A stretch of DNA of 10,834 bases, taken from NCBI GenBank assembly GCA_026169575.1, contig JAPFCT010000292.1, forward strand, positions 1-10,834, in the 5' to 3' direction. Below the pieces are notes generated by a model. The model was not told the DNA's origin. It searched no databases and saw only the letters and a list, made by a program, of their open reading frames with translations. This document shows, one piece after another, positions 1 through 6,582 of this stretch (position 1 is its first letter; every line of letters begins with the position of its first letter). The DNA is from Faecalimonas sp. GTDB lineage: Bacteria > Bacillota_A > Clostridia > Lachnospirales > Lachnospiraceae. Both the position numbers and the translations under genes were made by a program.

Positions 1-394
1 CCTTACACATATCGTAGATCGTAAGCAGCGCGATGTTGACTCCTGTCAGCGCCTCCATCTCCACGCCGGTCTTACCGACTGTCTTCGCCGTACATGCCGC
101 CTCGATCGCACAGCTTTCCTCCAGATAGTTGAATGTGATCTCTGCCTTAGAAAGATTTAAAATATGGCAGAGCGGAATCAGTTCCGATGTCTTTTTTGCC
201 CCCATGATCCCTGCGATCCTGGCTACCCCGAGGACATCTCCTTTCTTCATTTCCCCCGATTTCACAAGCGCAAAGCATTCCGGGCTCATATAGATTTTTC
301 CTTTCGCTGTCGCTTCCCGCTGTGTCTCCTGCTTCTCACTGACATCGACCATGACAGCGTTTCCGCTCGCATCAAAATGTGTAAATCCGCTCAT
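1..394 (-). CDS. moaC: Cyclic pyranopterin monophosphate synthase MoaC (3' end cut off)
   Basis: MoaC converts the rearranged GTP derivative made by MoaA (3',8-cyclo-7,8-dihydro-GTP) into cyclic pyranopterin monophosphate, the first stable intermediate of molybdenum cofactor synthesis, in the cytosol. The visible 131 residues match the family without gaps and, counted from this ATG, follow E. coli numbering: Lys51, His77 in PLCHIL, Glu112/Glu114 in VEMEALT, and Asp128 and Lys131 in YDMCK. The window edge falls right after Lys131, so all the recalled active-site residues are present and only about 30 C-terminal residues are missing. The start has a strong AGGAGG site, and its ATG shares one base with the stop codon of the upstream gene (TAATG), so translation is probably coupled. 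It is the second gene of a leftward unit; more cofactor genes may follow outside the window. Confidence 0.97.
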   Translation of the reverse strand, partial: MSGFTHFDASGNAVMVDVSEKQETQREATAKGKIYMSPECFALVKSGEMKKGDVLGVARIAGIMGAKKTSELIPLCHILNLSKAEITFNYLEESCAIEAACTAKTVGKTGVEMEALTGVNIALLTIYDMCK

Positions 395-1422
395 TAATAT
401 CCTCCTTTTCCGAATCCGCAGTTTGGAAATGTACAGACCGGGCAGGACAGACAAAGCCCGCCTTCTCCAAGTGTATAAAATTCTTCCGCCTTCATTTTCT
501 CTCCCGCAAGAAGTCTCGGAAGCACCAGATCAAAGATGGTCCGTTTCGCGTACATCACGCAGCCCGGCAATCCGACAACCGGTCTGTCCCCCTCATAGTA
601 GGCAAGAAGAAACATCGCTCCCGGCAGCACCGGCGCTCCGTAAGTGACGATCTCGGCGCCTGTATTTTTAATCGCAAGCGGCGTGCGGTCATCCGGATCG
701 ACACTCATCCCTCCGGTGCAGATGACCATATCCATGCCTGCATCCATCATTGTGCGGATCGCAGCTGTGATCTGTTCATGATCATCGCTGCAGATCTCAT
801 GCATGGCGACCTCCATGCCATATTCTGCCAGCTTCTCTCTGATCACCGGCGAAAATTTATCCTGGATCCTCCTCTTGTAGACTTCACTTCCAGTCGTCAC
901 AAGCCCGATTTTCTTCTGCACATACGGAAGAATCGAAAAAATCGGTCCGCCTTCCGTGACCTGTTTTGCCTGCTCCATCTTTTCTTTCTCGATCACAAGC
1001 GGGATGATCCTTGTCCCCGCAATCTTCTCCCCTGCCCTGACCGGAAAGTCTCCGTGCCTTGCGGCGATCATCATCTGTCCGAGGCTGTTGACTGCCAGAA
1101 GCTTCTTCCGATCGATCTTCAGCACCCCGTCACAGTCTGCGATCAGCTCGATCTTCCCTTCTTTTACCTCTGATCCATGCATCGATTCCCCTCTGCAGAT
1201 CTGGTATAAAATCTCTGCCGCCTCATTTTCATGGAGCATCGTGTCGTCGTTCTCCCACACATAAATGTGTTCTTTTCCGACGCTTAACAGCACCGGGATA
1301 TCTTCCTCTGTGATCACATGTCCCTTTCGGAACACTGCATCTTTTACGACACCCGGGATGATCTGTGTGATATCATGGCACAAAATCTGTCCGACTGCCT
1401 CTTCTGTCTTACATAATTTCAA
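394..1422 (-). CDS. MoeA/MogA-like molybdopterin-binding protein with C-terminal four-cysteine tail
   Basis: A 342-residue protein with a MogA/MoeA-type molybdopterin-binding fold, probably used in cofactor maturation, adenylylation or metal insertion for molybdenum hydroxylases. The N-terminal part (about 1-60) has the [17 protein letters not shown] pattern of this Clostridia family. The binding domain starts near [10 protein letters not shown] (172-181) and includes [15 protein letters not shown] (234-248). [10 protein letters not shown] (282-291) is a MoeA-like segment. The tail has Cys324, 327, 330 and 335 (C-x2-C-x2-C-x4-C), a possible metal site. I chose a TTG start at 1422: it follows GGAGTGGG at a suitable distance and gives the family-typical MKL..TEEAVG beginning. 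An open frame runs on to 1749, but that part is antisense to the divergent gene and resembles nothing. It heads the leftward unit and is coupled to moaC. It is not canonical MoeA (about 400 residues); the exact role is inferred. Confidence 0.9.
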   Translation of the reverse strand: MKLCKTEEAVGQILCHDITQIIPGVVKDAVFRKGHVITEEDIPVLLSVGKEHIYVWENDDTMLHENEAAEILYQICRGESMHGSEVKEGKIELIADCDGVLKIDRKKLLAVNSLGQMMIAARHGDFPVRAGEKIAGTRIIPLVIEKEKMEQAKQVTEGGPIFSILPYVQKKIGLVTTGSEVYKRRIQDKFSPVIREKLAEYGMEVAMHEICSDDHEQITAAIRTMMDAGMDMVICTGGMSVDPDDRTPLAIKNTGAEIVTYGAPVLPGAMFLLAYYEGDRPVVGLPGCVMYAKRTIFDLVLPRLLAGEKMKAEEFYTLGEGGLCLSCPVCTFPNCGFGKGGY

Positions 1423-1435
1423 TTTTCCCACTCCG

Positions 1436-1463
1436 TTCGTTATGTTTTTATTTACATATCGAA
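1436..1463. promoter_or_regulatory. ModE-type operator palindrome in the divergent promoter region
   Basis: The palindrome has 10-bp arms, TTCGTTATGT (1436-1445) and ACATATCGAA (1454-1463), matching at 9 of 10 positions around an 8-bp spacer. The core CGTTATGT-N8-ACATATCG has the same half-site sequence type and the same N8 spacing as the E. coli modA operator as I recall it (CGTTATAT-N8-ACATAACG). It overlaps the -35 box of the rightward promoter and lies just past the -10 box of the leftward promoter, so a bound protein could block both. The obvious candidate binder is the ModE-type winged helix encoded by the adjacent rightward gene. The palindrome is seen; the binding is inferred. Confidence 0.75.
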
Positions 1464-1479
1464 ATATATCATATATAAT
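1451..1479 (+). promoter_or_regulatory. Promoter of the NTP-transferase/ModE fusion gene
   Basis: TTTACA (1451-1456) and TATAAT (1474-1479) are 17 bp apart, a near-consensus vegetative promoter. It would start transcription near 1486, about 28 bases before the ATG. The -35 box lies inside the ModE-like palindrome. The area is AT-rich, so some of the match could be chance, but the spacing and placement fit. Confidence 0.7.
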
Positions 1480-1496
1480 TTTATTAGAAATTACAA
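1468..1496 (-). promoter_or_regulatory. Promoter of the leftward moeA-like/moaC unit
   Basis: Read leftward, TTGTAA (1496-1491) and TATGAT (1473-1468) are 17 bp apart. Transcription would start near 1461, within the ModE-like palindrome, about 40 bases before the TTG start. The boxes interleave with the rightward promoter, so the two polymerases would compete even without a repressor. Confidence 0.55.
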
Positions 1497-1513
1497 GGAG
1501 TTTTTGAAAATTT

Positions 1514-2464
1514 ATGAAAACAGGTGCCATTATTTTAGCGGCGAAGCGCGGGAAGCAGGACAGCGCCTTCCTTCCACTTTTAGAGCTCGACCATGTCTCT
1601 GTCATCCGCCGCGTGATCCTCGCCCTGAAGCGGGCAGGGATTTCCCCGATCACTGTGATTACCGGAGAAGAATCCGACCAGGTGGAAAAAGAAATATCCG
1701 GGCTGCAGACGATCTGTCTGTACAGCCCCCAGTACGAGACCCTGTCCATGTTTGACCAGATCTGTACCGGCCTCGACTACATGGAGGATCTCTGCGACAG
1801 CGTATTTATCCTCCCTGCCAAATATCCGATCCTTCTGTCACAGACACTGGAGACCATGCTGTCTGAGGATGCTCCCTGCGTCCGCCCGGTCTTTGAAGGT
1901 CACCGGGGACACCCGATCCTGCTCCGGAAAGAACTATTTCCGGAAATACTGACATACACCGGGGAAAACGGACTGCGCGGCGCGCTGCGCCAGCCATCTG
2001 TCGCCGCCCGCACAGCGGAAGTCTCTGTCAGCGATTCCGGCATCATCTTGTCTGCCGACACGGTAGACTCCGGCACGGAACAATTCAGCAAGAACGAGAC
2101 ACTCCCGATCTATGCCGTCGGAGAGCTGCAGCTCTGCCGGGAGACGCCGTTTTTCACATCCGAGACAGCCCGGTTTCTGATGCTGATCGAGCATACCGGT
2201 TCTATGCAGACTGCATGCCGTCATATGCAGATTTCTTACAGCAAAGGCTGGAAGACGATCAAGTCCGTGGAAAGTCATCTCGGATTTTCTCTGCTGCACA
2301 CAAAAACCGGAGGCGGCGGAGGCGGTTCCTCCTCTCTCACAAAGGAGGGAAAGGTCTTTTTACAGAATTATCTGCGCGCAGAAGAACAGCTTTCCTCCTA
2401 TGCCTCAGAACTGTTTCAGGAAATTTTTACCGGAGAAAAAGCAGCTCTTAAAAACTTAGATTAG
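1514..2464 (+). CDS. MobA-like nucleotidyltransferase domain fused to ModE-type DNA-binding domain
   Basis: A 316-residue, two-part protein. Residues 1-190 resemble the MobA/MocA nucleotidyltransferase fold (AIILAA at the start, GHPILL at 132-137, SADTVDSGTEQF at 180-191), which in active relatives joins GTP or CTP to molybdopterin. Residues 215-300 are a ModE-type winged helix: FLMLIEHTGSMQTACRHM, then ISYSKGWKTIK, then a hexaglycine wing (266-271) and LTKEGKVFL. No MopI-like molybdate-binding domain follows. The loop expected as LAAGxSxRMG reads LAAKRGKQDS, and the metal-binding Asp expected before the 'VPL' strand reads AKYP (Lys103), so catalysis is doubtful. AAGGAG lies 13 bases upstream, slightly far. 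The gene opens the rightward unit with xdhC and sits beside a ModE-like operator, so an autoregulatory role is likely. Domain architecture is secure; activity is not. Confidence 0.9.
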   Translation: MKTGAIILAAKRGKQDSAFLPLLELDHVSVIRRVILALKRAGISPITVITGEESDQVEKEISGLQTICLYSPQYETLSMFDQICTGLDYMEDLCDSVFILPAKYPILLSQTLETMLSEDAPCVRPVFEGHRGHPILLRKELFPEILTYTGENGLRGALRQPSVAARTAEVSVSDSGIILSADTVDSGTEQFSKNETLPIYAVGELQLCRETPFFTSETARFLMLIEHTGSMQTACRHMQISYSKGWKTIKSVESHLGFSLLHTKTGGGGGGSSSLTKEGKVFLQNYLRAEEQLSSYASELFQEIFTGEKAALKNLD

Positions 2465-2634
2465 AGGAAAAAATCCCTATTAAAAATTTAAATCGGGGAA
2501 AAAGATCAACTATTAAAATTTTAGATCAGGGAAGAAGATCAATTACTAAAAATTTAGATCAGGGAAGAAGATCAATTATTAAAATTTAGATCGGGAAAAA
2601 GATTAATTATTAAAAATTTAGATTGGAGAAGCTT
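2424..2634 (+). repeat. Tandem 32-33 bp array spanning a gene end, the intergenic gap and the xdhC ribosome site
   Basis: The hexamer TTAGAT (once TTAAAT) recurs at 2456, 2488, 2521, 2554, 2586 and 2618, a period of 33 or 32 bases. Between the anchors the units share a purine run (GGGAAGAAGATC type) and TATTAAAAAT. Copy 1 (from 2456) contains the stop codon of the upstream gene. A recognisable copy 0 (2424-2455, GGAGAAAAAGCA then CTCTTAAAAAC) is coding and specifies TGEKAALKN before the final LD. The last partial copy provides the GGAGAAG used as the xdhC ribosome site. Copies 3 and 4 are the most alike. No unique spacers are present, so this is not CRISPR. The array is transcribed if the fusion gene and xdhC form one unit. 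Its function is unknown. Confidence 0.9.
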
Positions 2635-3666
2635 ATGAAAACTATGAAAGAACTTTTTGAAATCCTTTTAGAACATGGAGAATCCGGAAATGACTGTATG
2701 ATCGTGACTGTGACAAAAAGCTTCGGCTCTGCTCCCCGCGGCGCCGGCTCCCGTATGATCGTCCTCTCTGACGGGACATCCCACGGAACGATCGGCGGCG
2801 GCTCCATCGAATATGAAGCGGCAAAAGAAGCCCTGCGCGGAATCCAACAGCAGACTTCCTTTTTCAAAAGCTTTGTTTTAAGGCCAAATGATGCCGCCGA
2901 TCTGGGAATGGTCTGCGGTGGTCAGGTCACTGCCTATTTCCAGTATGTCTCCCACGAAAATGCATCCTTTCTGAATCAATGCCGCTCCCTGCTCGCAGAC
3001 TGGGAGCAGGCAAAACAGCTTTGGCTCCTTCTCGATCTGACAGAAGAAGCGCATTGGACTTCCCAATATATTTCCAATGATGCCGCCATTTCACAGTCAT
3101 TTTTCAACGGGCACGCGCTTTCTCTGTCAGAGCTTCCGCAGGAGCCGACCGAATATGTCCTCGCTGACCGCCATTATTATATCGAGCCTCTCGTCAAAGC
3201 CGGAACCGTCTACATCTTCGGAGGCGGACATGTGGCGCAGGAGCTTGTCCCGGTACTGGCACATTTGGACTTCCGCTGTGTCGTCTTCGATGACCGGAAG
3301 GAATTTGCAAACCCGGAATTATTTCCTTCTGCCTGCCGCTGCATCACCGGGAACTTCGAGCAGCTGTCAGAGCTGATCGACTTTCACCCGGAAGACTATG
3401 TCTGCATTATGACACGCGGACATCTCTGCGACTACATTGTCCAGAAGCAGGTGATGCAGACACCCGTATCCTACATTGGCGTTATGGGAAGCAGCCGGAA
3501 GCGTCAGGCGCTCCGGGAAAAACTTCTGGCTGACGGATTCACCGAAGCAGAAATCGACCGCTGTAAGTCCCCGATCGGTCTGTCCATCGGCGCGGAGACT
3601 CCTGCTGAGATTGCAGTCAGCATTGCAGGAGAACTGATCGCAAAACGCGCAAATAAGCCTCTTTAA
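2635..3666 (+). CDS. xdhC: XdhC/CoxI-family molybdenum hydroxylase accessory protein
   Basis: XdhC-type proteins bind molybdenum cofactor, assist its sulfuration and deliver it to xanthine dehydrogenase-type hydroxylases in the cytosol. This 343-residue protein has both family domains. The N-terminal XdhC-CoxI domain shows VTVTKSFGSAPRGAGSRM (24-41), GTIGGGSIEYEAA (51-63) and LGMVCGGQV (90-98). The C-terminal Rossmann domain shows VYIFGGGHVAQEL (192-204), IGVMGSSRKR (281-290) and PIGLSIGAETPAEIAVSI (313-330). The ATG at 2635 is preceded by GGAGAAG at good spacing; an in-frame TTG at 2623 overlaps that site and is not favoured. It lies 170 bp after the fusion gene across the tandem array, probably in one transcript. 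No hydroxylase structural gene is visible, so the partner enzyme must be encoded elsewhere. The exact substrate enzyme cannot be told. Confidence 0.93.
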   Translation: MKTMKELFEILLEHGESGNDCMIVTVTKSFGSAPRGAGSRMIVLSDGTSHGTIGGGSIEYEAAKEALRGIQQQTSFFKSFVLRPNDAADLGMVCGGQVTAYFQYVSHENASFLNQCRSLLADWEQAKQLWLLLDLTEEAHWTSQYISNDAAISQSFFNGHALSLSELPQEPTEYVLADRHYYIEPLVKAGTVYIFGGGHVAQELVPVLAHLDFRCVVFDDRKEFANPELFPSACRCITGNFEQLSELIDFHPEDYVCIMTRGHLCDYIVQKQVMQTPVSYIGVMGSSRKRQALREKLLADGFTEAEIDRCKSPIGLSIGAETPAEIAVSIAGELIAKRANKPL

Positions 3667-3711
3667 TATTGTGCTCAAAAATGTTCATCATAGCAGAAGG
3701 ATTTTCCTATG

Positions 3712-3753
3712 AAAAAAGCAGGATTTGCCCCTTGAGACAATTCCTGCCTTTTT
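3712..3753. terminator. Bidirectional terminator hairpin between convergent genes
   Basis: AAAAAAGCAGGA (3712-3723) and TCCTGCCTTTTT (3742-3753) pair with one mismatch around an 18-base loop. A T run follows the stem in both reading directions, so it can end xdhC transcription and also the leftward transglutaminase-fold gene. A short perfect hairpin, TTTCAA/TTGAAA (3751-3766), adjoins it. The rest of 3667-3824 holds nothing else I recognise. Confidence 0.75.
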
Positions 3754-3824
3754 CAACTGATTGAAATGCTCACATATAAAAATCTGCTGGTCACGCTTCC
3801 TTTTTCTATCTGCACTTCTCACCT

Positions 3825-6374
3825 TTACCTGTTTAAAATTTTCAAAATCATATCTGCACTGCCGACATTATAACCTGCAACACCGTAGATTCCTTTCATC
3901 TCCTGATCGACAATGACGATCAGCGGCAGTTTGCCCGGCTCCAGATACATCCTTCTTGCCAGCGTCTCCATATCCGCTCCGAAATCATCGACAAGGAACT
4001 TGGCATGTTCCAGTTCTGCAAGTGTTTTTGCAAGTGTCGGATCCTTTTTCACTTCCGGATTCCGGGCTACAAAATACAGATCTGCAGGCAGTTGATTGTA
4101 TGCCTCACTTCTCTGCCGGATTTCATTTAAAATATGTTCGGTCGGCTCTTTTCCTTCTTCCAGCCAGATGAAGAGTCCTCTCTTTTCTTTTACCAGTTCT
4201 GACAGACGGCGCTTTGTTCCGTCTTCTTTCTGCACCGTAAAGTCTGTGATATCATTGTCTTCCAGCATATCTTTGACATCGGCTTCCTTCTGTTCAAGAA
4301 CAATCTGCCGTTTTTCCCCTTCCTTCAGTGTAAATATAAATTGTTTTGCAAACACATTTCCATTTGGCAGACGGTTCGCCGTGAGGATCTTATACTGTCC
4401 CGGGAACAGAGGGATCTCTCCATAGACCGGAAGCCCACTCTCATCGCTCAGCTGCAATGTCTGATATTTCGCTCCGTCAAATTTGGCGATCGTCCAGTTC
4501 TGATAGTAGGTCCATGTCTTTCTTTCCTGCTGCTCGATAACAATCCCAGCTGTCCGCACTTCGGACTGTCCTTCGCGCTCTTCCAGCGCCACAAATGCAC
4601 CGTCTTTCCACACTTCCAGCATCCGGTCAGAAGGGTTTAAGCGGGATGGGATTCCGAGTGTTCTTAAGATCTGCACACTTACTACCCGTTTTGTCAGTTC
4701 GCTTCCATATCCTGAGGTAAGCGCTCCCTGCGCAGACGTGATCAGATTTCCATATTCTAACTGTTCATCTGATTTCAAATGACCGCAGACAAATTCCCAC
4801 ACATATTTTGGATCGTCTGCCATCTTCTGCTTCTCCTCCTTGGAGAGCCATGACTGCAGAAAGCTGCGGAATGGACGGATCATCTCATTGTCCACACGCG
4901 GGCACAAAATATACGGCACAAACAGCTCCTTTTCCCATTTTTCTGCAAATGCAGCTGCCTGACTGCAATGCTCCTCCAAAATATCTGCTGTAATATCCAG
5001 ATAGTCTTTCTCCCGGAGACTATTCAGCAGATCCATCTTGCATGCGGCTTCCATATCGTTTTCCAAAAATTTAGCGATCTCCCTCTGATTTCCACACGCA
5101 AGCTTCATAATCTCGACTGCGCGCTCCCTGAACGGTTCCGGCATACATCCGGCTGCCTCCGCTCCCAGCGCTTCGTCATAGAAAGCAGCTTCCTTTGCCA
5201 TGCGTTTTTCTGTCGCTTTTCTGCTCTTTTCTCTTCCAAGCAAAATTTCTTCTTCCGACTGCACACAGCGGTTGACCGGAGCATCCTTCGGCGCTGTCAC
5301 GATCATCTCTGTCCATACATCCGGCTGACAGACTGTCTGACCCAGCTTCAATGTACAGCTATGCTGCTCTGCGGCATTTACGAGCTGTTCCGCATAAGCA
5401 CCCTCTTTGTATGCAGTAACCTGCACCGTTCCCAATCCGGTTTCCAACGTCTTCTTCCCGTCCTCCCCGGCATGAACGCAGGCAATCTCCCCAAATCCTG
5501 CATAATTCATCACTTCAAAGCGGATCTCCGCGCCCGAAGCCGGAGTGCCGTCCGCATTTATGACTGTCACTTCCACATTTGTCGTCTTCGCATACGTTTT
5601 CAGCTGATTGACCACAAGAGACATTCCTTTTCGTCCGACCAGCTCCTCCTTCGGTTTTGCCGGGAGCAGCCAGCGGGAATGTACCATCATCGCGCGGGAA
5701 GATGCATTCGTAAACCACCCTTTGTTCAGAACCTCCTCCGGCTCGCAGGCTCCCAGAAACTTCCACGCGCCATCGCTCCAGACTTCCACCCACGCATGAT
5801 TATCATCACAGTGTGACCAGAGTGGAACATACACCTGCCTTGCCGGAATTCCTACACTTCGGAACACCGATACTGCAAAGGTCGACTCTTCCCCACACCT
5901 GCCGTATGCAGAACGGTACACACACGCTGCACTTGCGGTTCTGCCATCGGTCGTCCGGTAAGTCGCCTCCTCGGCACACCAGTAATTGATATTCAAAATC
6001 GCCTCTGCCATCGGAAGCCCCTGGATCCTCTTGCGCAGCTTCTCATAGAAAAACGGCCGGCACGGAGTCAGATCTTCATTATTTACTCTGTGGTGGAGTA
6101 CATAGCCTGCAAAAATCTCTTCCGGGATCTTCCCTGCAAACGGTCCGGACTCCCACAAAAACACCCCATGTTTTGCATAAGATAAAAATAATTCCGGCTC
6201 ATAATCCACCGCATCGCTGACCGGCATCGAGGCATAAAGGCATTTCAGCGCCTCCGCCTCATCCTTGCTGCACGCTGACAAAACAGCCTCCACCTTCGCT
6301 CTTCCCTCCCCGAGACGATCCATCTGCACTTCAAATCCGCGCTCCATCTCCTGCATAAATTTCTCTGTAAACAT
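3825..6374 (-). CDS. Large transglutaminase-fold protein with a second degenerate copy and a thioredoxin-like tail
   Basis: An 849-residue protein with no signal peptide or membrane segment, so probably cytosolic. Domain 1 (about 120-235) is transglutaminase-like: AYGRCGEEST with Cys160, then DDNHAWVEVW with His193. The third acidic position reads GACEPEE (208-214). A beta-sandwich-like segment follows (about 265-345, with the INADGTPASGAEIRFEV pattern). Around 548-600 a second copy aligns without gaps around GYGSELTK..LGIPSR, but Glu559 replaces Cys160 and Asp583 replaces His193. After another beta-rich stretch (620-695), residues 700-849 look thioredoxin-like (GLFIWLEEGKEP, LPLIVIVDQEMKGIYGVAGY) without a CxxC pair. 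Such proteins are likely peptidases, amidases or cross-linkers; the substrate is unknown. AGGTGAGG precedes the ATG. It stands alone, with its own promoter and terminators on both sides. Confidence 0.9.
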   Translation of the reverse strand: MFTEKFMQEMERGFEVQMDRLGEGRAKVEAVLSACSKDEAEALKCLYASMPVSDAVDYEPELFLSYAKHGVFLWESGPFAGKIPEEIFAGYVLHHRVNNEDLTPCRPFFYEKLRKRIQGLPMAEAILNINYWCAEEATYRTTDGRTASAACVYRSAYGRCGEESTFAVSVFRSVGIPARQVYVPLWSHCDDNHAWVEVWSDGAWKFLGACEPEEVLNKGWFTNASSRAMMVHSRWLLPAKPKEELVGRKGMSLVVNQLKTYAKTTNVEVTVINADGTPASGAEIRFEVMNYAGFGEIACVHAGEDGKKTLETGLGTVQVTAYKEGAYAEQLVNAAEQHSCTLKLGQTVCQPDVWTEMIVTAPKDAPVNRCVQSEEEILLGREKSRKATEKRMAKEAAFYDEALGAEAAGCMPEPFRERAVEIMKLACGNQREIAKFLENDMEAACKMDLLNSLREKDYLDITADILEEHCSQAAAFAEKWEKELFVPYILCPRVDNEMIRPFRSFLQSWLSKEEKQKMADDPKYVWEFVCGHLKSDEQLEYGNLITSAQGALTSGYGSELTKRVVSVQILRTLGIPSRLNPSDRMLEVWKDGAFVALEEREGQSEVRTAGIVIEQQERKTWTYYQNWTIAKFDGAKYQTLQLSDESGLPVYGEIPLFPGQYKILTANRLPNGNVFAKQFIFTLKEGEKRQIVLEQKEADVKDMLEDNDITDFTVQKEDGTKRRLSELVKEKRGLFIWLEEGKEPTEHILNEIRQRSEAYNQLPADLYFVARNPEVKKDPTLAKTLAELEHAKFLVDDFGADMETLARRMYLEPGKLPLIVIVDQEMKGIYGVAGYNVGSADMILKILNR

Positions 6375-6436
6375 ATCGTTACCTCACCTCTCCTGCGGGT
6401 ATCTATTTTTCTCTCTTTTTCGCCCGCTTTTCCCTC

Positions 6437-6466
6437 ATTATAACACCTCATTTTATAAATCAACAA
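6437..6466 (-). promoter_or_regulatory. Extended -10 promoter of the transglutaminase-fold gene
   Basis: Read leftward, TATAAT (6442-6437) is preceded by TGT, forming an extended -10 element. TTGTTG (6466-6461) lies 18 bp upstream as a weak -35 box; TTGATT at 15 bp is an alternative. Transcription would begin near 6430, about 55 bases before the ATG. The leader is purine-rich and carries the ribosome site. Confidence 0.65.
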
Positions 6467-6484
6467 GATACTTTTCAAAGCAAA

Positions 6485-6523
6485 ACTGCCGCCCTGCAGT
6501 TTTTCAACTCCAAAGGCGGCAGT
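6485..6523 (-). terminator. Terminator of the rnf-like operon
   Basis: ACTGCCGCC (6485-6493) and GGCGGCAGT (6515-6523) form a perfect 9-bp GC-rich stem. Read leftward the stem is followed by TTTTGCTTT, an acceptable T tract. It lies about 60 bases after the last gene of the leftward rnf-like operon and just upstream of the next promoter, so it insulates the two units. Confidence 0.75.
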
Positions 6524-6582
6524 CCCGTCCCGGTGTACAGCATCCTTTTCCCCGGAACGCTGCTGCACACTCGTACACTATA

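Noticed and set aside
1423..1749. 109-codon N-terminal extension of the molybdopterin-binding protein
   Set aside because: It is antisense to the divergent fusion gene, crosses both promoters, and has no family similarity. The TTG at 1422 with GGAGTGGG gives the expected N-terminus.
2424..2634. CRISPR array
   Set aside because: The 32-33 bp period is entirely repeat with no unique spacers, the units are imperfect, and no cas genes are nearby.
4968..5816. 282-codon open frame on the plus strand
   Set aside because: It lies wholly antisense to the transglutaminase-fold gene, is rich in Arg, His, Cys and Leu in a shadow-like way, and has no recognisable domain.
6371..6379. Second ModE-like site near the transglutaminase-fold gene start
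   Set aside because: Only one half-site (ACATATCG) is present. The sequence 16 bases upstream shows no matching partner.
6245..6568. 107-codon leftward open frame across the start of the transglutaminase-fold gene
   Set aside because: It overlaps the well-supported gene and its promoter and the rnf terminator, and has no domain.
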